Shown piece after piece: positions 16,385 through 25,792 of a stretch of 48,523 nucleotides of DNA. This DNA is from Actinomycetota bacterium (lineage in GTDB: Bacteria; Actinomycetota; Thermoleophilia; UBA2241), in NCBI GenBank assembly GCA_003132585.1, contig PKYG01000089.1, positions 1 through 48,523 on the forward strand, in the 5' to 3' direction. Below the pieces are notes generated by a model. It saw only the letters and a program-made list of their open reading frames with translations. It did not search any database and had not been told where the DNA came from. Both the position numbers and the translations under genes were made by a program. Within the stretch, counting starts at the first letter, position 1. Each line of letters starts with the position of its first letter.

Positions 16385-17308
16385 CTACTTCTGGCCGGGG
16401 ATCGGCTTCGGCGCCGCCGACTTGGGTATCGGCACCGGCGCCACGCCGGCGAGCTCGCCGATCACGTTGATGAGCTGCGTGTCGCCGGGCACGACAACCT
16501 TGGCGTTCATGCGTAACGAGGTCTCGACCGCCTCGAGCTTGCGCAGAACCTGGGCGTTGCCGATGAAGTACTTCTCCGCCGCCTCGTTGACCAGCTTGAT
16601 CGCCTGCGCCTCGCCCTCGGCCTCGAGGATCTTCGCCTGCCTGATGCCCTGAGCCTTCTTGATCTCGGCACGGCGCTGGCCGTCGGCCTGCGTCTCCGTC
16701 GCCGTGGCGAAGTCGACGGCGGCGATCTTCTCGTTCTCGGCCTTGACGACCTTGTTCATCGTCTCCTGCACGTCTTGCGGCGGATCGATCTCCTTGAGCT
16801 CGGTGCGGAGGATCTCGATGCCCCAGTTCGAGGTCTCCTTTTCGAGCGTGCGGCGCAGCTCGTCGTTGATCTTGCCACGCTCGCTGTTGGCCGACTTGAG
16901 TGTCATCGTACCGATGATGTTACGCAGCGTCGTGCGCGCGAGGTTGACGATCTGCATCTCGTAGTTGGTGACGTTGTACTGCGAGGCCTTGACGTTCCTC
17001 TCGTCGGACTTGACCTTGAGGTAGACCTGCGCGTCGACCTTGGCGTTGAGGCTGTCGCTGGTGATGATCACCTGCGGCTGTGCTTCGACGAGGATCTCGC
17101 GGATGTCGACCTGGAACATGCGCTCGATGACCGGCATGATCCAGTGGAAGCCGGGCTCCGCGTAGCGGTTGTACTTGCCCAGCCGCTCGGTGAGGCCGCG
17201 GTGAGTCGGCCGCACGATGCGGATGCCGAGCAGCCCGATGACGATGATGACGACGACGACGATCCCGATCGTGGGAGCCGTCGTGCTGGCGAAAAGTGCA
17301 CCTACCAT
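16385..17308 (-). CDS. SPFH/Band 7 (stomatin-like) membrane protein
   Basis: 307 residues from ATG 17308 with AAGGAGGG upstream. One N-terminal membrane helix (about residues 13-30) is followed by the SPFH domain, RGLTERLGKYNRYAEPGFHWIMPVIERMFQVD, DSLNAKVDAQVYLKV and TLRNIIGTMTL. A long Ala/Glu/Lys-rich coiled coil (about 185-255, QADGQRRAEIKKAQGIRQA) and a Pro-rich tail complete it. Such proteins oligomerise into cages or scaffolds at the membrane and often partner with NfeD proteases; no nfeD gene is adjacent. A good sigma-70 promoter precedes it, so it is expressed separately from the TauE/DUF1634 pair. Confidence 0.93.
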   Translation of the reverse strand: MVGALFASTTAPTIGIVVVVIIVIGLLGIRIVRPTHRGLTERLGKYNRYAEPGFHWIMPVIERMFQVDIREILVEAQPQVIITSDSLNAKVDAQVYLKVKSDERNVKASQYNVTNYEMQIVNLARTTLRNIIGTMTLKSANSERGKINDELRRTLEKETSNWGIEILRTELKEIDPPQDVQETMNKVVKAENEKIAAVDFATATETQADGQRRAEIKKAQGIRQAKILEAEGEAQAIKLVNEAAEKYFIGNAQVLRKLEAVETSLRMNAKVVVPGDTQLINVIGELAGVAPVPIPKSAAPKPIPGQK

Positions 17309-17379
17309 GCTGGCCCTCCTTGGTGACAGCCCTGCGACGCCGATGCCGCGGGCGGTGTCACGACCATCTTCATACAGGC

Positions 17380-17408
17380 ATCCTAGGCTCGGCCCGGACG
17401 AGTGTCAA
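17380..17408 (-). promoter_or_regulatory. sigma-70 type promoter of the SPFH gene
   Basis: On the minus strand TTGACA (17408-17403) is followed, after exactly 17 bases, by TAGGAT (17385-17380). The -35 is a perfect match to consensus. Expected transcription start is near 17373, giving a leader of about 65 bases. It is the best consensus promoter in the window. Confidence 0.8.
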
Positions 17409-17412
17409 AGAT

Positions 17413-17772
17413 TCACAGTTGGCCGAGCCAGAGGCTGGCGATCATGATCGCCAGCACGAGCATCGTGATGCCGACGTAGCGCCAGTCGCGTTCTTTGGCG
17501 AATACCATGATCGAGCCGGTGACGCGCAGAAACGGTGTGAGGATGAGCGCGAAGAGCCCGAGCGAAAGCAGGCCGTCGGCTTGCAGCTGGGCGCCGCGGC
17601 GCAGCGCGGCGCCGACGCTGAGTACGACCTTGGGCAGGCTCTGGTCCTGCGCGAGCCCCGCGGCGACACCGGCGATCATCAGCGTCGCGCTGATCGCCAG
17701 TCCCACCGCGAGCACACGATGGACCATCAGGTTGATCGTCTCGGCCGCCGACCGGCGCGATCGATCGCTCAT
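17413..17772 (-). CDS. DUF1634 family membrane protein
   Basis: 119 residues from ATG 17772, overlapping the TGA of the TauE-like gene (ATGA). Three hydrophobic segments, with MVHRVLAVGLAISATLMIAG, LLSLGLFALILTPFLRV and a final helix, fit DUF1634, a family repeatedly found beside TauE/SafE-like permeases. It probably forms an accessory subunit of that exporter. Substrate unknown. Confidence 0.85.
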   Translation of the reverse strand: MSDRSRRSAAETINLMVHRVLAVGLAISATLMIAGVAAGLAQDQSLPKVVLSVGAALRRGAQLQADGLLSLGLFALILTPFLRVTGSIMVFAKERDWRYVGITMLVLAIMIASLWLGQL

Positions 17773-18572
17773 CGCACCGCCTTCCAGATCATCTGCGCGG
17801 CGAACACGAGCATCACCAGCTGAAACGCCCAGCGCAGCGTGGCGCTGTGCATACGACCGGCGAGCCGTGGCCCGAGCTGGGCGCCGACGAGCACGCCGAG
17901 TGCTGTCGGGATCGCCACGTGCGGGTCGATCAGTCCGCGGCCGAAGTACAACGCGGCGCTGGTCGCCGCGGTGACGCCGATCATGAAGTTGCTGGTCGCG
18001 AACGCCGCCTTCAGCGGCATCTCCATCACGAGGTTCATCAGCGGCACCTGCACGAGGCCGCCGCCGACGCCGAGCATGCCGGCAAGGTTGCCGGCGACGA
18101 AACTCGCGCTCATGCCCCAGGGCAGGCGGCGCACGCCGTAGGCGACTGCGGCGTTGCTCCTCGGGTCGATGTAGCTCGTGTCGAGCACGCCGGTCGGCAC
18201 GAATCCGGCGTCGTCGACGCGACGGCTGCTCATCGCGAAAGCGGCGTACACGAGGATCGCGGCGAAGACCACCTGGAGCGAGCGCCCGCTGACGTGGACG
18301 GCGATGAGACCACCGACGAGCGCACCCATCGTCGTCGTGATCTCGAGCGTCATCCCCAGGCGGGTGTGCGTGAGGCCGCGCCCGACGTAGACGAGCTGCG
18401 CCGCCGACGACGTAGCGATCACGCTCACCAGGCTGGCGCCGATCGCGGTCTTCATCGGCACGTCGAGGAACAACGTGAGGATCGGGATGAGCACGAGCCC
18501 GCCGCCGATGCCGAGCATGCTGCCGATGACGCCGACGACGACCGCCACCGCAAGGATCACAAGAGCTTCCAC
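17769..18572 (-). CDS. TauE/SafE family permease (sulfite/sulfonate exporter type)
   Basis: 267 residues from GTG 18572, with AAGGAG a few bases before; longer starts would run into the tRNA-Leu gene. The two repeated GIGGG motifs (SMLGIGGGLVLIPIL and GMLGVGGGLVQVPLM) and eight hydrophobic segments identify the TauE/SafE (DUF81) family. The two halves are an internal repeat. Members export sulfoacetate, sulfite and other anions; the substrate here is not evident. It is translationally coupled to the DUF1634 gene. Confidence 0.92.
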   Translation of the reverse strand: MEALVILAVAVVVGVIGSMLGIGGGLVLIPILTLFLDVPMKTAIGASLVSVIATSSAAQLVYVGRGLTHTRLGMTLEITTTMGALVGGLIAVHVSGRSLQVVFAAILVYAAFAMSSRRVDDAGFVPTGVLDTSYIDPRSNAAVAYGVRRLPWGMSASFVAGNLAGMLGVGGGLVQVPLMNLVMEMPLKAAFATSNFMIGVTAATSAALYFGRGLIDPHVAIPTALGVLVGAQLGPRLAGRMHSATLRWAFQLVMLVFAAQMIWKAVR

Positions 18573-18604
18573 GAGCTCCTTCTGTCGAATGCAACAAGAC
18601 GAGC

Positions 18605-18691
18605 TGGTGCCGGAGGTGGGGATCGAACCCACACGAGCGCGTGCTCAAGGGATTTTAAGTCCCCGGCGTCTACCAGTTCCGCCACTCCGGC
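18605..18691 (-). tRNA. tRNA-Leu (UAA)
   Basis: The acceptor stem GCCGGAG pairs with CTCCGGC and the 3' CCA is encoded. The anticodon loop CTTAAAA gives anticodon UAA, reading UUA and UUG. The long variable arm (class II) and the TGGGTTCGATCCCCA T-arm fit tRNA-Leu. TATACT at 18704-18709 on the minus strand is a likely -10, 12 bases before the mature 5' end. Confidence 0.96.
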
Positions 18692-19162
18692 ACCGCAGCG
18701 CCCAGTATACGACGGCGGCATGAGGCGGCGCCGGGCACGACACGAGAGACGAGGCGCGGGTCCGGCGAGACGGAGCAGCGAGCGGATCGGTGGGGGCGAA
18801 CGGAAAGAGAACGATGCGGGGCGCCGCCGAAGCAGCGCCCCGCATCGTTCTTCGAAAGGTCCGTCCGCCCGCGCGGCCCCCCGCTTTGTCGGCGGACCGA
18901 CCTTCTTCTTCTCACTTGTTCCTGCCCGACGCACTTCTGCCAGGGACGAACCGCCGGTTCGTGGTCGCCCACAAGCCTGCGTGGCGATCGGCCCGCCTCC
19001 CTGTACGTCATCCACTGTGAGATAACGTAAGAGAACAAGCCGTGTGCATAGTTTTCTCAAGCGTCCGGCTTTGCGCCTACCGGGAAACTTTCGGCAAACT
19101 TGAACACGCGTATTCGCGAAACCCCGCGTATTCCTGGCAGCAGCATTGGGCCGAAACGGATA
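18692..19162. other. gene-poor stretch with a strong hairpin
   Basis: About 470 bases without a convincing gene. On both strands the open frames are Arg/Pro-rich and lack ribosome binding sites. A tRNA-proximal promoter (near 18704), the hairpin at 18808-18851 and short near-repeats CGCGTATTC (19116 and 19134 region) are visible. I looked for SRP RNA, tmRNA, RNase P RNA and common riboswitch cores and did not find them; an unknown small RNA is possible. Confidence 0.4.
18808..18851. terminator. strong hairpin, probable bidirectional terminator or small-RNA 3' end
   Basis: AGAACGATGCGGGGCGC (18808-18824) pairs with 18835-18851 over 17 perfect base pairs, with a 10-base loop. On the plus strand it is followed by TCG, on the minus strand by TCTCTTTCC. 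No annotated gene ends just before it on either strand, so the RNA it would terminate is unknown. Confidence 0.6.
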
Positions 19163-20125
19163 CTAGAAGGTCAGCAGGGCACGTGCCGTGGCCGCCCCCT
19201 CGGCCAGCGTCAAGGCGGCGCCATCGAGGATGTCAGCCTCGCTGGCGTACAGGCCTTGCAGCGCGAAATGCCGGCAGATCGCGCGCGCGATCAGCGCCCC
19301 GGCGACGATCACGTCCTCGCGCCCGCGCTGGATGCCCGGGAGCGCCGCGCGCTCGCGAGACGTCATGCCCCGAAATGCAGCGATCGCACGCTCGATGTCG
19401 GCCAGAGAGAGGAAGTGACCGTGCACGACGCGCGGATCGTAGGCGCGCAGCGCGAGTTTGTGGGCGACCAGCGTGGTGATCGTGCCGGCGACACCGATGC
19501 CGGCGGCAACGGCGACTGTGCCGGTTGCCGTCTCGGCAGCGAGGAGCCTCGTGACGGCGTCTTCGGCGGCCGACCACTCGCCTTGGCGCGGCGGGTCGGT
19601 CGCGAAGAAGCGCTCGGTCAACCGCACCACACCGATGTCGATGCTCACCGACCACGACGGCTTCACACCTTCGCCGACAGAGAGCTCGGTGCTGCCGCCA
19701 CCGATGTCGACGACGAGCAGCGGTCGGCGTACCGTGGGCGCGCCAGAAACGGCGCCGCGGTACGACAACGCCGCCTCCTGCGCGCCGCTCACGACTTGCC
19801 ACGGCAGATCGAACTCGGCGGCGATGCGGTCGAGGAAGGCGACGCCGTCGCGAGCGTCGCGGAGCACGCTCGTGGCGATCAGCAGACGGCGCTCAGGTGC
19901 AAAGGCGACGATCTCGCGGGCGTAGCCCGCGATGCACTCGCGCGTCCGTTGCGCGGCGGCGGCATCGAGGCGGCGGCGCTCGTCGACACCGCGCCCGAGG
20001 CGCGTCACCGTCGCCCTCCTCGCGATCGTGCGCACCACCCCGCCCTCGACCTCGGCGAGCAGCAAGCGCGCCGAGTTCGTGCCCTGGTCGACGATCGCCA
20101 CGCGCATCGCTGCGCCACTGTCCAT
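19163..20125 (-). CDS. ppx: exopolyphosphatase / Ppx-GppA family phosphatase
   Basis: 320 residues if started at ATG 20125, two bases after the DUF501 stop; ATG 20107 is an alternative. The actin-like phosphate loops are DQGTNSARLL near the start and DIGGGSTELSVG. GSEE-like and AGTITTLVA motifs follow. There is no C-terminal HD domain, matching the short actinobacterial Ppx. It hydrolyses terminal phosphate from polyphosphate or (p)ppGpp. The order eno - ftsB - DUF501 - ppx is typical of Actinobacteria. Confidence 0.92.
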   Translation of the reverse strand: MDSGAAMRVAIVDQGTNSARLLLAEVEGGVVRTIARRATVTRLGRGVDERRRLDAAAAQRTRECIAGYAREIVAFAPERRLLIATSVLRDARDGVAFLDRIAAEFDLPWQVVSGAQEAALSYRGAVSGAPTVRRPLLVVDIGGGSTELSVGEGVKPSWSVSIDIGVVRLTERFFATDPPRQGEWSAAEDAVTRLLAAETATGTVAVAAGIGVAGTITTLVAHKLALRAYDPRVVHGHFLSLADIERAIAAFRGMTSRERAALPGIQRGREDVIVAGALIARAICRHFALQGLYASEADILDGAALTLAEGAATARALLTF

Positions 20126-20127
20126 GG

Positions 20128-20688
20128 TCACGCTCGCGGCCGCTCGGTGCAGAACGCCGCGCAGCGCCGGTCGGCGCACCAGAGCTCGCCGGCGTCGCCG
20201 AGAACGCGACGCCCGAGCGTGTACCCCGGGCGGGCCAGGGCATGCGCGGCGTGCGCGTGGAGGCACTTGACGGCGCGATGATCGGCGACGCCGCCGATGC
20301 CCGTGCGCAGGGCGACGCCGGCGTCGAGCATCGGCAGGCCGTAGCGCCGCGCAAGCGTGGCGCGGCGGCGGCGCTCGTACGCGACCGCCGCACGCAGATC
20401 AGCGGCGATCAGCGGATCGTCGAGCAGCGCCGCCAGGCGGCGCACGCCCCCGGCGCTCTCGAGCGCGCCGACCGCCGCGACGAGCGTCGGGCACGTGGCG
20501 TAGAACAGTGTGGGAAAGGGTCGGCCGCGGTCGTCGTACGGCAGATCCTCGACGACCGCCGGATAGCCCCACGGGCAGCGCGCCGCGATGCGGCTGAGCG
20601 CATGCGGTCGGCGGCCGATCTGACCGGCTACGCAGGCCAGCTCGCTGCCGCCGACCGGCCTCGGTGTGTGCTCCACGACATCCACCAC
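20128..20688 (-). CDS. DUF501 domain protein
   Basis: 186 residues from GTG 20688. Motifs AARCPWGYPAVVEDLPYD, PFPTLFYATCPTLVAAVG and GGVADHRAVKCLHAHAAH are those of DUF501, a family always near ftsB and ppx in Actinobacteria. Four or more conserved Cys and His could bind a metal. Function unknown; its conserved neighbours suggest a housekeeping role. Confidence 0.9.
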   Translation of the reverse strand: MVDVVEHTPRPVGGSELACVAGQIGRRPHALSRIAARCPWGYPAVVEDLPYDDRGRPFPTLFYATCPTLVAAVGALESAGGVRRLAALLDDPLIAADLRAAVAYERRRRATLARRYGLPMLDAGVALRTGIGGVADHRAVKCLHAHAAHALARPGYTLGRRVLGDAGELWCADRRCAAFCTERPRA

Positions 20689-20757
20689 GCGAACGATAGC
20701 AGAGAGTCGTGGACGACCGTGAGGTGCGCCGACGCCGCCCGGGCGTCGACGAGGTGG

Positions 20758-21183
20758 CTAGCGCAGGAGCGTCGACCAGAGGTCGCGAATGCGGTCGGCG
20801 ATCGACATCGATCCGCTGACCGGCCCTAGCTGTGCCGACGAGGCGCCGGCCTGCTCCTGCGGCAGTCCCTTGACGACGAACGCCTGCATGCCGCTGGGCA
20901 CGAGCTGGAAGTCCGCGCGCGCCTTTTCGGCGACGTACTCCGCAGATCGCAGGTGGTCGATCTCAGCCTTGAGGGCGGCGTTCTGTTGTTTGGTCTGGGC
21001 CAGCTGCGCGACAGCGCTGCTGTGGCGGTTCTGCTGGGCGAAGAAAGCGCGCAGGGGCGCCACGTAGAACGCCGCCGCCACGAGAAGCAACATGAGCAGG
21101 CCGAGTCGGCCCCAGTGCAAGTCTACGGGAGCCCGCGCCGGGGCTTTGGCCCCGGCCTTGCGCCGTCCGCTCTTCGCTGCCAC
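20758..21183 (-). CDS. septum formation initiator, FtsB/DivIC family
   Basis: 141 residues. A basic N-terminal cytoplasmic stretch is followed by one membrane helix (LLMLLLVAAAFYVAPLRAFFA) and a coiled coil (QNRHSSAVAQLAQ...NAALKAEIDHL), then the EYVAEKARADFQLVPSGMQAFVV signature of DivIC/FtsB. It acts with FtsL and FtsQ in the divisome. It sits 69 bases upstream of DUF501. A short C-terminal tail, rich in Ser/Gly, is less conserved. Confidence 0.9.
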   Translation of the reverse strand: MAAKSGRRKAGAKAPARAPVDLHWGRLGLLMLLLVAAAFYVAPLRAFFAQQNRHSSAVAQLAQTKQQNAALKAEIDHLRSAEYVAEKARADFQLVPSGMQAFVVKGLPQEQAGASSAQLGPVSGSMSIADRIRDLWSTLLR

Positions 21184-21337
21184 GCTCGCTCTCCCGACTC
21201 ACGCCGGCGATCGATGCCGCGGTTCAACGTCGCGGCAGCGCCGGTCACTCAGATGATTTCGCGGCGAGCGTGGACTTTCCCTGCCGCGCGCGCCGGCAGA
21301 GTACGACGCCCGCCGGCGCCAGATCCAGGCGACAAAC

Positions 21338-22144
21338 CTACTTCGGCAGCTTCTTCAGGTTCTGCGCGGCCAGAACGCCGTCCGCGCTCGTGGCGTCGAG
21401 CGCGATCGCCTTCTGGTACGCGGCCCTTGCTTTGGCGATGTAGCTTTGCGCGAGCGTCTTGTTCTGGGTCGTCATCTGCGACGCGTGCCAGTAGTAGTTG
21501 CCGGCGTTGTACCAACCCGGCTGGAACGTGGGGTTCGCCTTGAGGATCTTCTCGATGCGGGCGATGGCTCCCTGGAAATTGCCGGCGTAGAACATCGCTG
21601 TGGCCCAGTCCGTGCCCAGGTTTGGATCACCGGGTTGCTTCTTCCACGCCGCCGCGTACACCGTGGCGGCCGCCTGGCCGTACTGCACAGCGTTGGTCAT
21701 GTTGTTGCTTGTGACCGCTATCTGCGCCTGGTCAAAGAGGCCGTTGGCGCGCTGGACGAGCTCGGCATAGGTACCGCTCGTGTCGGCAACGGGCGCCGGA
21801 GTCTGGGAAGCGCTCGAACCTTTGTGGGACGTGGCGAGCGTGATCGAGACGATCAGGACGATCGGCACGACGACCGCGGCGACGATCGACCAGATGACCC
21901 ACGGCCTGGTGCCCGCGCCGCCGGTCTGCTTGCGCGGCCCGAGCTGGCCGGGCTTGCGGCCCGGCCCTTCGGCCGCGCTCACGCCGGTCTGCTTCAGACT
22001 CTTGCGCTGCTGCGCGGCCGGGCCGGCGGGCTTGCCCGCCGTCTGGTCGCCGCGCAGCGTCTTTTTCAGCACGCCGAGATCGGTGCCGCATTCGGGACAG
22101 AACTTGGCGTCGCCGGCGTCCGTGCCGCATTCAGGACAGTACAT
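21338..22144 (-). CDS. zinc-ribbon membrane protein with TPR-like periplasmic domain
   Basis: 268 residues from ATG 22144. Two CPECG knuckles at residues 3-6 and 16-19 form an N-terminal zinc ribbon. A polar linker, one membrane helix (about 82-107, WVIWSIVAAVVVPIVLIVSITL) and an outer domain with TPR-like repeats follow (AVQYGQAAATVYAAAWKKQPG, WYNAGNYYWHASQ, ARAAYQKAIALDATSADG). It is a membrane-anchored protein of unknown partner. It interrupts the usual eno-ftsB adjacency, lying 48 bases after eno and 154 before ftsB. Confidence 0.75.
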   Translation of the reverse strand: MYCPECGTDAGDAKFCPECGTDLGVLKKTLRGDQTAGKPAGPAAQQRKSLKQTGVSAAEGPGRKPGQLGPRKQTGGAGTRPWVIWSIVAAVVVPIVLIVSITLATSHKGSSASQTPAPVADTSGTYAELVQRANGLFDQAQIAVTSNNMTNAVQYGQAAATVYAAAWKKQPGDPNLGTDWATAMFYAGNFQGAIARIEKILKANPTFQPGWYNAGNYYWHASQMTTQNKTLAQSYIAKARAAYQKAIALDATSADGVLAAQNLKKLPK

Positions 22145-22192
22145 GATTCTCGCGATCCTCCCGTTGGGGGTCGTGGTTTGAAATCGGGCTGG

Positions 22193-24653
<2,461 letters not shown>

Positions 24654-24698
24654 CGCGACCGCAGCGCCACTACGCCCGACCGCAGGTCACGGCGGACC

Positions 24699-25751
24699 CT
24701 ACTTGGCCGAAGGCGTCGCGCTGCTCGTCGGCGAGCTCGAAGGAGCGCTCGTCGGCGTGCTTGCCGGCGTCGGCGACGCGGTGAGCTGATCGGGGTTGTA
24801 GCCGGCGGCGTAGATGATCTTGGCGTCCTTCTTTGCCTGATCGAGCCAGTTCTTGAGGGCCGTGGACTGCGCCGCGGCTTGCAGCGTCTGCTGGATTTGC
24901 TGCTTGACCTGCGCGAACGGGGCCACGCCGGCGGGGTTGATCGCCGTCACCTCGATGACGTGCCAGCCGTCCTTGGTGTGCACCGGCGGCGAGATGACGC
25001 CGATCTTGGTGCTGAACGTGAACTTGTCGAATGCGGGAAGCATGCGTCCCTGCTGAGTCCCCGGATAGGCGCCGCCGTTGGTCTTGCTGCCTGAATCGAT
25101 CGAGTACTTGGCGGCGACTGTCTTCCAGTTGGCGTCGGTGTTGTCGGCGACGAGCAGGGCACGGACCTTGAGCGCCTCGGCTTTGGTCTTGACGAGCACA
25201 TGGCGCACGTCGCGCGTGACGGGACGGAGGAACATCTTCTGGTTCTCGGGAGCGTTGTAATAGTCCTGGACCTGCTTGTCGGTGACCGTGACGTTCTTGA
25301 GGACCTCGGTCTGGATCTTCTGGCCGAGGATCTGGATCTTGAACTGCTGGTTGAGCTGATCGCGCGTCATGCCTTGCTTCGTGAGGAGGGCGTCGAGCTT
25401 CTTCGGCCCGCCCGCCTGAGTCTCCTGTTGTTTCATCCTGTCGGCGATCTCGGCGTCCGTCGCCGTGATCTTCATGTCGGCCGCCTTCTTGATGACGATC
25501 TGCGACGTGACCAGGTAGTTGACGATCTCCGCCGTGAGCTTCTTGTAGGCGGCGTCGCCGACGGCCGGAAAAGCCGTCTTCTGCGCCGTGTACTGCAGCT
25601 TGATCGACGTCACCCACTGGTCGAATTGAGCCTGTGTGATGGGCTGGCCATAGACGACGGCGACCGCTCCCTTGGGGAGCTTGTTGCCGCATCCGATAAC
25701 GAGAAGAGGCACAAGGGCCACCAGAGCCAGTGCCAGGACGTGTCTTTTCAT
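24699..25751 (-). CDS. SurA/PrsA-type peptidyl-prolyl isomerase lipoprotein
   Basis: 350 residues from ATG 25751 with AGAGGGAG upstream; a longer start at 25838 would include mfd sequence. The signal peptide ends in the lipobox LLVIGC (Cys21). An N-terminal SurA-like chaperone region (about 22-145) is followed by a PPIC/parvulin rotamase with DVRHVLVKTKAEA and WHVIEVTAI. The C-terminal tail is Ser/Pro/Thr-rich. It folds exported proteins at the outer membrane face. An extended -10 (TGCTATAAT) overlaps the end of mfd about 50 bases upstream. Confidence 0.9.
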   Translation of the reverse strand: MKRHVLALALVALVPLLVIGCGNKLPKGAVAVVYGQPITQAQFDQWVTSIKLQYTAQKTAFPAVGDAAYKKLTAEIVNYLVTSQIVIKKAADMKITATDAEIADRMKQQETQAGGPKKLDALLTKQGMTRDQLNQQFKIQILGQKIQTEVLKNVTVTDKQVQDYYNAPENQKMFLRPVTRDVRHVLVKTKAEALKVRALLVADNTDANWKTVAAKYSIDSGSKTNGGAYPGTQQGRMLPAFDKFTFSTKIGVISPPVHTKDGWHVIEVTAINPAGVAPFAQVKQQIQQTLQAAAQSTALKNWLDQAKKDAKIIYAAGYNPDQLTASPTPASTPTSAPSSSPTSSATPSAK

Positions 25752-25792
25752 GAACTCCCTCTTCTTGGAAAGGTCGGATAACGACACAGCGG

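Noticed and set aside
17847-19025. 392-codon plus-strand frame across TauE and tRNA-Leu
   Set aside because: Repetitive His/Arg/Asp composition, runs through a tRNA gene, antisense to TauE.
18852-19162. SRP RNA, RNase P RNA, tmRNA or c-di-GMP riboswitch
   Set aside because: None of the conserved cores is present; only unexplained hairpin and short repeats are seen.
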